A stretch of 14,786 nt of DNA from Victivallaceae bacterium (GTDB lineage: Bacteria > Verrucomicrobiota > Lentisphaeria > Victivallales > Victivallaceae): contig JAQVVK010000035.1 in NCBI GenBank assembly GCA_028698975.1, forward strand, positions 1 to 14,786, written 5' to 3'. Below are positions 1 through 7,057 of this stretch, in pieces. Made by a program: the position numbers and the translations under genes. The notes beneath the pieces were generated by a model. That model searched no databases. It worked only from the letters and a program-made list of their open reading frames with translations, and was not told the DNA's origin. The first letter of the stretch is position 1; the number at the start of each line of letters is the position of its first letter.

Positions 1-851
1 TTCTCAATGGAAGCGACCAGTGATTCGGTGGTGGTGGTGGCCGGTATCTCCCGAATAACCAGTTCTCGCCCGTCAATGTCGATCTTGGCGCGCAAGACTA
101 TGCGCCCGTTGCCGTCGGCATAATCGCGCACATCCATGAGGCCGCCCTGCTGAAAATCGGGATATAGCTCAAACGGCTCGCCTTTAAGCACGGCGATTTC
201 GGCTTGAAGAAGTTCATTGAAGTTATGCGGCATGATCTTGGTCGCCATCCCCACCGCGATACCATCGCTGCCCAGCATGAGAAGCGACGGCACCTTGGCC
301 GGCAGCGTGACCGGCTCCACATTGCGCCCGTCGTAGGAGTCGACAAATTCGGTAATGTCATTGTTGAACAAAACCTCGTGACCGAGCTGCGAAAGACTGC
401 ACTCGATATACCGCCCGGCGGCGGCGGGGCTGCCGGTAAGAATATTACCGAAATTCCCCTGACGATCGATGTAATAATCTTTATTGGCCAAAACCACCAG
501 CGCATCGTTGATCGAGGCGTCGCCGTGCGGGTGAAAGTGCATGGTGTTGCCGACAATATTGGCCACCTTGTGAGTACGCCCGTCATAAACCTGATAGAGT
601 GCCCACAAAATACGCCGCTGCACCGGTTTAAGACCATCGTCAACATCGGGGATGGCGCGATCTTTGATGACATAGCTGGCATATTCCAGAAAGTTGACAT
701 CCATCATCTTCCGGAAATAATCGTTGCCGTCCTGACGGCGCACCGCGACTTCGGCGGAGTCTTCCGTCTCGTCGGCACCGGTCGGCGGCACCGGCGTCGC
801 TTCGGCCTCGGGATCTTGTTTTTCCTTATCCTGTCCGGCGTCGTCACTCAT
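1..851 (-). CDS. parC: DNA topoisomerase IV subunit A (ParC/GyrA family), 3' end outside the window
   Basis: This is the DNA-breaking and rejoining subunit of a type IIA topoisomerase, which with ParE decatenates or relaxes DNA. The first 283 codons are visible and the frame stays open to the left edge. Seen: the family block DRAIPDVDDGLKPVQRRILWA at about residues 64-84, the HPHGDASIND block at 107-116, and the catalytic tyrosine at Tyr148 in AAGRYIECSL. Later blocks include LPAKVPSLLMLGSDGIAVGMAT. The ATG at 851 overlaps the end of parE by 8 nt (ATGAGTGA), so translation is probably coupled. About 43 residues precede the conserved core; they are acidic and polar (many D, E, Q, P) and probably disordered. 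The residue matching E. coli GyrA Ser83 is Ala112. ParC is preferred over GyrA because the partner is a short ParE-type B subunit and the HPHGDAS form is typical of Bacteroidota-like ParC. A second gyrase-like pair cannot be excluded from this fragment. Confidence 0.9.
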   Translation of the reverse strand, partial: MSDDAGQDKEKQDPEAEATPVPPTGADETEDSAEVAVRRQDGNDYFRKMMDVNFLEYASYVIKDRAIPDVDDGLKPVQRRILWALYQVYDGRTHKVANIVGNTMHFHPHGDASINDALVVLANKDYYIDRQGNFGNILTGSPAAAGRYIECSLSQLGHEVLFNNDITEFVDSYDGRNVEPVTLPAKVPSLLMLGSDGIAVGMATKIMPHNFNELLQAEIAVLKGEPFELYPDFQQGGLMDVRDYADGNGRIVLRAKIDIDGRELVIREIPATTTTESLVASIE

Positions 852-2685
852 ATTTGGGGACCTCAAGATTTGTCATGATGTAATCTTTGCGCGACGGCGT
901 GTTTTCACCCATATAGAAACCCAGCAGCTCCGGCACGTTGCGCATGTTGTCGAGCGTGACCGGAGCCAGCCGCATGTCGTCGCCGATAAACTGGCCGAAC
1001 TCCTTGGGCGAGATTTCGCCCAAACCTTTAAAACGGGTGATCTCGGCTTTTTTGCCGAGTGCCGCCGCGGTGCGGTCCCGCTCGGCTTCGCTGTAACAGT
1101 AGATCGGTTTTTCCTTGGGTTTCTGTACCCGGAAGAGCGGAGTTTCGAGCACATAAATGCGGCCGGTCAACACCAGTTGCTCAAAAAATGTCAGAAAAAA
1201 CGTTATCAGAAGATTGCGAATATGCAACCCGTCAACGTCGGCATCGGTGGCCAGCACCACCCGGTCATAGCGGAGATTGTCGGTCGAGTCCTCTATGCCG
1301 AGAGCCTGCATGAGAAAAGTCAATTCCTCATTGGTGTAGATCTTCTCGAACTTCTCACCGTAACAATTCATCGGCTTGCCGCGCAGGGCGAAGATCGCCT
1401 GGCAGTTGACATCGCGGCAGACTTCAAGCGAACCGGCCGCCGAATCACCCTCGGTAAGAAAGATCATCGTGTCGCGCTTGTTTAGCTTGCGCGGCCACTT
1501 GTCGCCGGCATGGAATTTGCAATCCTTGAGTTTGGGAATGCGGAGCCGGGTCTTTTGACTGGCCTCGCGCCCCTTCTTTTTGAGATCCTGAATCTGTCGC
1601 TGCGTCTGTTCGTTGCGGGTCATCTTCTCAAGCAGCACCTCGGCCACCGCCGCGTTTTTGTGCAGGAAATCGACCACCGCGTCGCGCACCGCGGCCACCA
1701 CCGGGCCGCGCACCTCGGTATTGCTGAGCTTGCTCTTGACCTGGCCTTCGAACTTCGGGTCGCGCACCTTGATTGCGATCGCGCCGATCATGCCGTCCCG
1801 GATGACGTCGGCCTTGTAGTTTTTGCCGGAAAACTCGTTGATGCCCTTAAGCACGCCTTCTTTGAACGCCGACAAATGAGTGCCGCCCTCGTTGGTGTAC
1901 TGGCCGTTGACAAACGAAAAGCAGCGTTCGCCATAGCTCGAACAGTGCGACAGAGCGAATTCCACCGTTTTTGAACGAAAGGCGATCACATCGTAAAGTC
2001 GCTCGTCTCCGCTTTCCGACTCAAGCAAATCCTGCAATCCACGGCTGGAGAAATAACGCTGGCCGTTAAGGTATATCGACAGCCCGCTGTTGAGATAAAC
2101 ATACATCCAAATTCGTTTTTCGAGGTATTCCTCCCGAAAAGAAAAATCCGGGAAAATCTCCTTGTCCGGCACAAAACTTACAAATGTGCCGTTGCGCTCT
2201 TCGGTCGCGCCGTCGCGTTCCTCCACGATCTCACCGCAGGCAAAACGGGCTTCCTTGAAATGACCGTCGCGGTAAGAACATACCATGAATTCGGAGGAAA
2301 GCGCATTGGCCGCCTTGGTGCCCACCCCGTTCAGGCCGATGGAATATTGAAACACATCGTCGTTATATTTTCCGCCGGTGTTCATCACGGAAACACAATC
2401 AACCACCTTGTCGAGCGGTATCCCGCGCCCGAAGTCGCGTACCGACACCCGTTCCCCCTCGACGTTCACGTCGATGCGACGGCCGGTGCCCATGATGAAT
2501 TCGTCAATGCTGTTGTCGACGATCTCCTTGAGCAAAATATAAATGCCGTCGTCCGGGTGCGAACCGTCGCCGGTACGACCGATATACATACCGGGGCGCA
2601 ACCGGATATGCTCAAATGCGGAAACGGTTTTTATTGCATTGCCGTCATAATTTACGGACGGCGCGGAATTGGATTCTTCAGCCAT
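844..2685 (-). CDS. parE: DNA topoisomerase IV subunit B (ParE/GyrB family ATPase)
   Basis: This is the ATPase subunit that drives strand passage with the ParC-like protein encoded just downstream. It has 613 residues from this start, which fits short ParE/GyrB proteins without the large E. coli GyrB insertion. Seen: a GHKL ATPase fold with KEIVDNSIDEF (catalytic Glu54, Mg-binding Asn58), the glycine-rich lid SIGLNGVGTKAANALS, and the transducer-domain loop EGQVKSKLSN. The TOPRIM domain has TEGDSAAGS (Glu412) and the acidic triad DADVDG (Asp481, Asp483, Asp485). The C-terminal GLGEISPKEFG block is typical of the family. Start choice: an in-frame ATG at 2706 would add seven residues, but it has no ribosome site and lies within a few bases of the predicted transcript start. 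The ATG at 2685 follows AAGGG with a 4-nt gap and gives the usual MAEE-type N terminus. The stop overlaps the parC start, which indicates an operon with B before A. Confidence 0.93.
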   Translation of the reverse strand: MAEESNSAPSVNYDGNAIKTVSAFEHIRLRPGMYIGRTGDGSHPDDGIYILLKEIVDNSIDEFIMGTGRRIDVNVEGERVSVRDFGRGIPLDKVVDCVSVMNTGGKYNDDVFQYSIGLNGVGTKAANALSSEFMVCSYRDGHFKEARFACGEIVEERDGATEERNGTFVSFVPDKEIFPDFSFREEYLEKRIWMYVYLNSGLSIYLNGQRYFSSRGLQDLLESESGDERLYDVIAFRSKTVEFALSHCSSYGERCFSFVNGQYTNEGGTHLSAFKEGVLKGINEFSGKNYKADVIRDGMIGAIAIKVRDPKFEGQVKSKLSNTEVRGPVVAAVRDAVVDFLHKNAAVAEVLLEKMTRNEQTQRQIQDLKKKGREASQKTRLRIPKLKDCKFHAGDKWPRKLNKRDTMIFLTEGDSAAGSLEVCRDVNCQAIFALRGKPMNCYGEKFEKIYTNEELTFLMQALGIEDSTDNLRYDRVVLATDADVDGLHIRNLLITFFLTFFEQLVLTGRIYVLETPLFRVQKPKEKPIYCYSEAERDRTAAALGKKAEITRFKGLGEISPKEFGQFIGDDMRLAPVTLDNMRNVPELLGFYMGENTPSRKDYIMTNLEVPKYE

Positions 2686-2700
2686 GTTACCCTTGAACCT

Positions 2701-2728
2701 GTACATTTATTTTCAGGAGAAAATGTAC
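2701..2728. promoter_or_regulatory. Inverted repeat over the parE -10 region, candidate operator
   Basis: A perfect 8-bp inverted repeat, GTACATTT (2701-2708) and AAATGTAC (2721-2728), with a 12-bp spacer. One arm covers the predicted -10 of the parE promoter and the other lies in the first transcribed bases. That is the usual position for a repressor operator. A role as an RNA hairpin in the leader is less likely because the -10-side arm would lie upstream of the transcript start. The binding protein is unknown. Confidence 0.4.
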
Positions 2729-2750
2729 CACGTCTTCGTTCGATTTTCAA
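2722..2750 (-). promoter_or_regulatory. Predicted sigma-70-type promoter of parE-parC
   Basis: Read on the minus strand there is TTGAAA (2750-2745), a 17-nt spacer, then TACATT (2727-2722). TGG just before the -10 gives an extended -10 (TGn). Transcription would begin near 2715, about 30 nt upstream of the chosen parE start. The promoter sits in the 104-nt gap after the first hybrid kinase gene, where no clear terminator is seen, so readthrough from the kinase gene is also possible. This is prediction from consensus only. Confidence 0.5.
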
Positions 2751-2767
2751 GAGAAACCGCCTTGAAA
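2745..2767. promoter_or_regulatory. Inverted repeat over the parE -35 region
   Basis: A perfect 7-bp inverted repeat, TTTCAAG (2745-2751) and CTTGAAA (2761-2767), with a 9-bp spacer. The left arm coincides with the predicted -35 hexamer of parE. On the minus strand no U-run follows the second arm, so it is a poor terminator for the upstream kinase gene. A protein-binding site is the better reading, though a chance repeat in AT-rich spacer DNA is possible. Confidence 0.35.
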
Positions 2768-2789
2768 TTCAATCTTTTTGCGACAATGC

Positions 2790-5700
2790 CTATTTTCCGC
2801 CGCCATTCTTTTCAACCAAAGCGAATATATCTTTGATCTTTTCAATCGTCACCGGCTTCAGAAGCACGGCGAAAAAGTTTTTGATCTTGAAATTTTCTTT
2901 TGCCTCGGCGTCGGCGGTCACCGCCACCACCGGCATCTGGTCAAAACGATGGTCGGCGCGCACCCGGCGCGCCAGCTCGGCGCCGTCCATAACCGGCATC
3001 CACATATCGGTCAACATGAGAGAAAACGACTGTTCCTCAAGCGTCTTCAGTGCCGCCTGACCGGAATTTACCGTGACAATGTTCTTCACCCCGGCCCGGG
3101 AGCACATCGCCTGCATGACTTTAAGGTTCATTTCAACGTCGTCAACGATCAACACCGACGTCACCAGATTCAACTTCTGATCGCCGGCGCGCCCGGCCAT
3201 GCCCGGGCGGCGGCGGCGGGCGGCGTGAAACGCCACGCCGGGTATCTGCACTCGGAATGTACTCCCCTGCCCCGGCTGGCTGTCAATGGAGATCGTGCCG
3301 CCCATTTTTTCGACCAGCCGGCGGGAGATCGACAGCCCCAGCCCGGTACCGTTGTTGGAGGCGTTGGTGCCGCGAAGCCGTGAAAGCTGTACAAACGGTT
3401 CCATAAGTTTGGTCTGATCTTCTTCGGAAATGCCGATACCCGTGTCGGTTACCGCAAACGTGAATTCGCCGCAGACGGCGTCGGCCGGTTCAAAAGAGGC
3501 CGAGACCGTCACCATGCCGTGCTCGGTGAACTTTACCGCATTGCCGAGCAGATTGAAAATTATCTGACGAATCCGCATTTTGTCCAGCTCAAGTTCCGGC
3601 AGATCGCTCATTTCGGACTTCAACTCGATGCCGCGCTGTGACGCGCTGTAACCAAAAACCTTAAGCGATTCTTGGGTCAACTCGGCAAAATCCACCGGTT
3701 CCGGAACAATGTGCATCTGCCCGGCCTCAAGTTTCGAGAGATCAAGCACGTCATTGATAAGCTGAAGCAACGCATTGCCGCTGTAAGCGATCGCGTCAAG
3801 GTACTCGCGGCTTTCCCCCGGCGAAAACGATCCGTCGCGCAGCAGCTCGGCAAAGCCGATCACCGCGTTCAACGGAGTGCGGATCTCGTGACTGACCGAG
3901 GCGATGAAGAAGCTCTTGGCCTTGTCGGCGGCCTGTGCATGCTCCAAGGCCTGCATGATCTTGGTTTGCGCGTCGCTGCGTTCAAGCAGAAGTTCAACGA
4001 AATGCGCAAAAGATCGTATAAAAGTAAGCGTTTCCGTATCGAATTGACGTTTTCTATGATCGTAGAAAAAGGCAACGCACCCCCAAAGCCGACCGTCGAT
4101 CATCACTGGGTTGACACAAAGCGAGGCGAAGTCATGTTTGGCCAAAATCTGCGGCCAATCGCCACCCAACGCGTCAACATTCCTGAATGTGTCATCGAGC
4201 ACAAATTGCCCGGCTTCGACCGACCGCGCCAGTTGATCCGGGCGGGTGGCAAACGAATATCCGCTGCCGGCGGCAAATATTGACTCTCCGCCGTCAACCG
4301 CATATTCCGCAGTACAATACGTCTTTTGATCCAGCTTGTCAAACTTGAAAAGAGCTCCGCGCGACGCCCCGACATGGCGGCAAACCAACGCCATGGCCGC
4401 GTCGGTCGCCCGCTCGCAATCGCTCTCGCTAAGCAAAGCTTCCAGACACTCGGTAAGTGCCTGTTGGCCGCTTATCATAACATTCAATTCGGTAACGTCC
4501 ACCGCGGCCTGCACCACATTGAGCACATGTCCGTCGTCGTCAAGCACCGGGCGTGCTTCAAAAAGATATTCGCGTCCGTGGTTGCAGTATTTTTCACGAT
4601 GCGGCTTGCCGTCTGCAATGGCCATGCGCACCGGACACTTGCCTTGGCTGTTGAGGCCGCAACGAAACACATTGTGGCAGCCCTTTTGTCTGATTTCCTC
4701 TACCGTAAGGCCGCCAGCCAGCACCTGCGCGGAGTGGTTGAGCTGGTTGAGTTCGCCTTTGGCCCCATACAGCCAGATCGGTATGCCGATATTATCCAAT
4801 GTCGTCTGTCTGGCGCGATCCGCCCGCTGAAGTGCGGCATTTTGCTGCTCGCGCATAAACGCCAGCGCAATGATACTGCACATCGAACGCATCAGCTTCT
4901 CCTCCGGTGCCCCCATGGCATGACGTGCGGTATAAGAGGCAAACAAGGCCCCCCACAGTTTGCCGTCGATGAAGATGGGAGCCGCGATCAAAGCACGGTC
5001 GGTCAACCGGTTATCCACGTCCAGCTTTAATTTGACGGAAAGCTCGTCGGCGATATTTTTGAAAATCAGCACCTCGCCCGCCCGCATGTCTTCGATGTAT
5101 GCGTCACAAAAATTGTAGTACAGATCGGGGTGCGAGTCAAGCACCGCAGTCATCGCGTCCGATTTCCACTCCCGGCTCAAACGCAGCACCCCCTGCTCGT
5201 CGCAGCGCGAGAGCATCACCCGGTCGCAATTCATGATCCGGCGCAGAGCAGTCGCAACTTGACCGATCGCCGCATCAAAACTTTCCGAAAGAGTGACTTC
5301 CGCCAACGCCTGATTGACGGCTTCGGCATTGTTTATCATTTGATTCAGCTCGGTAATGTCAACACTCACCCCCAAAAGCAGCGGTTCGCCGTCGGCACCC
5401 GGAAACGGCATTTTGGCGGTGCGCAGATAACGCCGCCGCCCCGACGCGTCGAGTGGCTCCTCCAGAATTTCGACCGCCTTGCCGGCGGCGATGCATTTTT
5501 CGTCGCACTGACGAAAATAATCGGCCACGGCGCGATCACCAAACAAGTCAAGATCAGAGTGACCGATTATTGCGGATGATTCATGCCCCATGAATTCCTC
5601 AAAACACCGATTGGTTAAGGTGTAACGATAATCGTCCTTCGCCTTTTTGGCAAAAATCATCACCGGAATGGAGTTGATTATCACCTCAAGCAACTCCTGT

Positions 5701-6923
5701 TGCTCGCGCAACTTGTCCGTATTTCGTGTGATCTCGGTGACATCTGAGAAAACGCAGACCAGCAATCGCCGGCCCGGAGATGGCTCAAGAATGAATTTTG
5801 CCGCCCGATAAAAATGTTCATCGCCATTGGGGCGACGTATATTGGCGATGCGTTCCACCTTGTCATCGCCGTCCGGCGGCTGGAAATCAAACGATGACAG
5901 CGCTAAGTTTTCATAACGTTGACCGATGATTTCATCGGCATTGCGGTCTTCAATATCACAAAACGCCTGATTGCAGAGCACAAAACGCGAATCCGCCAGT
6001 TCAATGGCGGCGACACCTACCGGCAGATTGCGCAACAACGCTTCCAGAAGTTGTCTGCTGTGTTCGGCCTCCTGTTTGGCCTGCTCCAACTCGGTCACAT
6101 CCAGAGCCGCGCCCAACAGCATGTGCTGACCGTCCTCATCGACAAACGGCCAACGGGTCAATCTCAAATGGCGGGTGGCTCCGGAGGCGTCTGGAACGGC
6201 GACCACACTGTCGAAACCATGCTCCATATCCAGCATATTTTCCTCGTCCTCCGCACGGTAACGGCGTGCCGGTTCTGCCGGGAAAAGTTCGAAATCGGAC
6301 TTGTTGAGAAACGACGCCTCGTCGATGCCGAAAAACTCCTGCATGGCGGCATTTGTAAACTCATACCGATAATCATGCGAGGGGTTTTTTATGAAGACAT
6401 GCAGAGGCAGCGCATTGGTTACGATGTCCCACCGATGCTTGGAGTGCTTCAGTTTTGCGGCATAATTCTCGCGTTCAAATTTGACTTCAAGCAGTTCGGA
6501 GTTTTCGCGGATAAATGCGACCACCGCCCGCCGTCCGAAAAAATAACGGGAGAGCGGCGCGAAAAACACCCGGTGCGCCATGCCGTCAACCTCGTATTGA
6601 AACGAACTTGACCGACCGGTGCGAAATACTTCGGCAAGCATTTGAGTGTCACGGGCATAGTCAATGCCCGACATATCGATCATCTTCTTCACGCGATCGC
6701 AGTATTGCACTGCGGCCGGATTCATATATAAAATCGACTCGTCCTCGCCAAAAACCAGCAGCATACCGGGATACGCATCAAACAGCCTCTTAAAGCGTTT
6801 CATCGCACGACTGCTCAGCGACCGCCACACCACCACCCCGGACAAGATCGGCAGAATAAAGCACAGCGACAACAACAATTCCGTGTGCGTCGCGCCCCAT
6901 TCAAGTATTTCTGTCAAATACAT
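2790..6923 (-). CDS. Membrane-tethered hybrid histidine kinase with five PAS-like and two GAF-like domains
   Basis: A 1377-residue sensor kinase predicted to autophosphorylate on histidine and pass phosphate to its own receiver. Seen in order: one hydrophobic helix at about 15-35 with almost no residues outside it; PAS-like domains at about 44-145, 160-283, 290-398 and 408-526; GAF-like at 535-695; PAS-like at 705-816; GAF-like at 822-980. Then HisKA with SHEIRTPLNAV (His1012); HATPase with the N box FNLLGNAVKF, VTDTGIGI and GTGLGLSISRRL; an arginine-rich linker; and a receiver with IVDDVEMN, the phospho-acceptor Asp1306 in LTDMWMP and the LLKPVT lysine. The second and fourth PAS domains are clearly related copies. 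The fifth contains a Cys/His cluster. Start: TTG at 6926 and ATG at 6923 are adjacent and in frame; I chose the ATG. The nearest Shine-Dalgarno-like GAAGG is 12 nt from it, or 9 nt from the TTG. The ligand is unknown. Sensing appears cytoplasmic. No HPt or output domain is present, so a separate phosphotransfer partner is expected. Confidence 0.93.
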   Translation of the reverse strand: MYLTEILEWGATHTELLLSLCFILPILSGVVVWRSLSSRAMKRFKRLFDAYPGMLLVFGEDESILYMNPAAVQYCDRVKKMIDMSGIDYARDTQMLAEVFRTGRSSSFQYEVDGMAHRVFFAPLSRYFFGRRAVVAFIRENSELLEVKFERENYAAKLKHSKHRWDIVTNALPLHVFIKNPSHDYRYEFTNAAMQEFFGIDEASFLNKSDFELFPAEPARRYRAEDEENMLDMEHGFDSVVAVPDASGATRHLRLTRWPFVDEDGQHMLLGAALDVTELEQAKQEAEHSRQLLEALLRNLPVGVAAIELADSRFVLCNQAFCDIEDRNADEIIGQRYENLALSSFDFQPPDGDDKVERIANIRRPNGDEHFYRAAKFILEPSPGRRLLVCVFSDVTEITRNTDKLREQQELLEVIINSIPVMIFAKKAKDDYRYTLTNRCFEEFMGHESSAIIGHSDLDLFGDRAVADYFRQCDEKCIAAGKAVEILEEPLDASGRRRYLRTAKMPFPGADGEPLLLGVSVDITELNQMINNAEAVNQALAEVTLSESFDAAIGQVATALRRIMNCDRVMLSRCDEQGVLRLSREWKSDAMTAVLDSHPDLYYNFCDAYIEDMRAGEVLIFKNIADELSVKLKLDVDNRLTDRALIAAPIFIDGKLWGALFASYTARHAMGAPEEKLMRSMCSIIALAFMREQQNAALQRADRARQTTLDNIGIPIWLYGAKGELNQLNHSAQVLAGGLTVEEIRQKGCHNVFRCGLNSQGKCPVRMAIADGKPHREKYCNHGREYLFEARPVLDDDGHVLNVVQAAVDVTELNVMISGQQALTECLEALLSESDCERATDAAMALVCRHVGASRGALFKFDKLDQKTYCTAEYAVDGGESIFAAGSGYSFATRPDQLARSVEAGQFVLDDTFRNVDALGGDWPQILAKHDFASLCVNPVMIDGRLWGCVAFFYDHRKRQFDTETLTFIRSFAHFVELLLERSDAQTKIMQALEHAQAADKAKSFFIASVSHEIRTPLNAVIGFAELLRDGSFSPGESREYLDAIAYSGNALLQLINDVLDLSKLEAGQMHIVPEPVDFAELTQESLKVFGYSASQRGIELKSEMSDLPELELDKMRIRQIIFNLLGNAVKFTEHGMVTVSASFEPADAVCGEFTFAVTDTGIGISEEDQTKLMEPFVQLSRLRGTNASNNGTGLGLSISRRLVEKMGGTISIDSQPGQGSTFRVQIPGVAFHAARRRRPGMAGRAGDQKLNLVTSVLIVDDVEMNLKVMQAMCSRAGVKNIVTVNSGQAALKTLEEQSFSLMLTDMWMPVMDGAELARRVRADHRFDQMPVVAVTADAEAKENFKIKNFFAVLLKPVTIEKIKDIFALVEKNGGGK

Positions 6924-6960
6924 CAACCGTCTCTGCCTTCAGAAATTTTTAATTAAAGAA

Positions 6961-6989
6961 ACTATAGCATCGTCACGTCTAAAATACAA
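6961..6989 (-). promoter_or_regulatory. Predicted promoter of the first hybrid kinase
   Basis: On the minus strand TTGTAT (6989-6984) is followed by a 17-nt spacer and TATAGT (6966-6961), close to the sigma-70 consensus at the -10 and weaker at the -35. A perfect 10-bp palindrome TTTAATTAAA (6948-6957) lies at the expected transcript start and could be an operator or simply AT-rich melting DNA. The leader before the kinase start would be about 30 nt. Confidence 0.45.
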
Positions 6990-7003
6990 TCTTTTTCGTG
7001 TTT

Positions 7004-7035
7004 AAAATAAAAGAAGGGACTTCGTTTGAAGCCCC
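7004..7035 (-). terminator. Intrinsic terminator of the aspartate aminotransferase gene
   Basis: On the minus strand GGGGCUUC pairs with GAAGUCCC around an AAAC loop (stem bases 7016-7023 and 7028-7035, one G-U pair). It is followed by a U-rich tail, CUUUUAUUUU. The G-U pair forms only in the minus-strand RNA; the plus-strand RNA would have an A-C mismatch. The hairpin therefore fits the aminotransferase gene that ends 23 nt upstream. Confidence 0.7.
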
Positions 7036-7057
7036 CCTTTTTTACTTGTAACGTAAC

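Noticed and set aside
2686..2706. Seven-residue upstream extension of ParE from the ATG at 2706
   Set aside because: There is no Shine-Dalgarno sequence and it begins only about 9 nt after the predicted transcript start, inside the inverted repeat. The ATG at 2685 is better, but the longer form is not fully excluded.
2260..3383. Plus-strand open frames across the parE start and the kinase receiver
   Set aside because: They are antisense to conserved coding sequence, have no ribosome site or domain, and cover the parE promoter.
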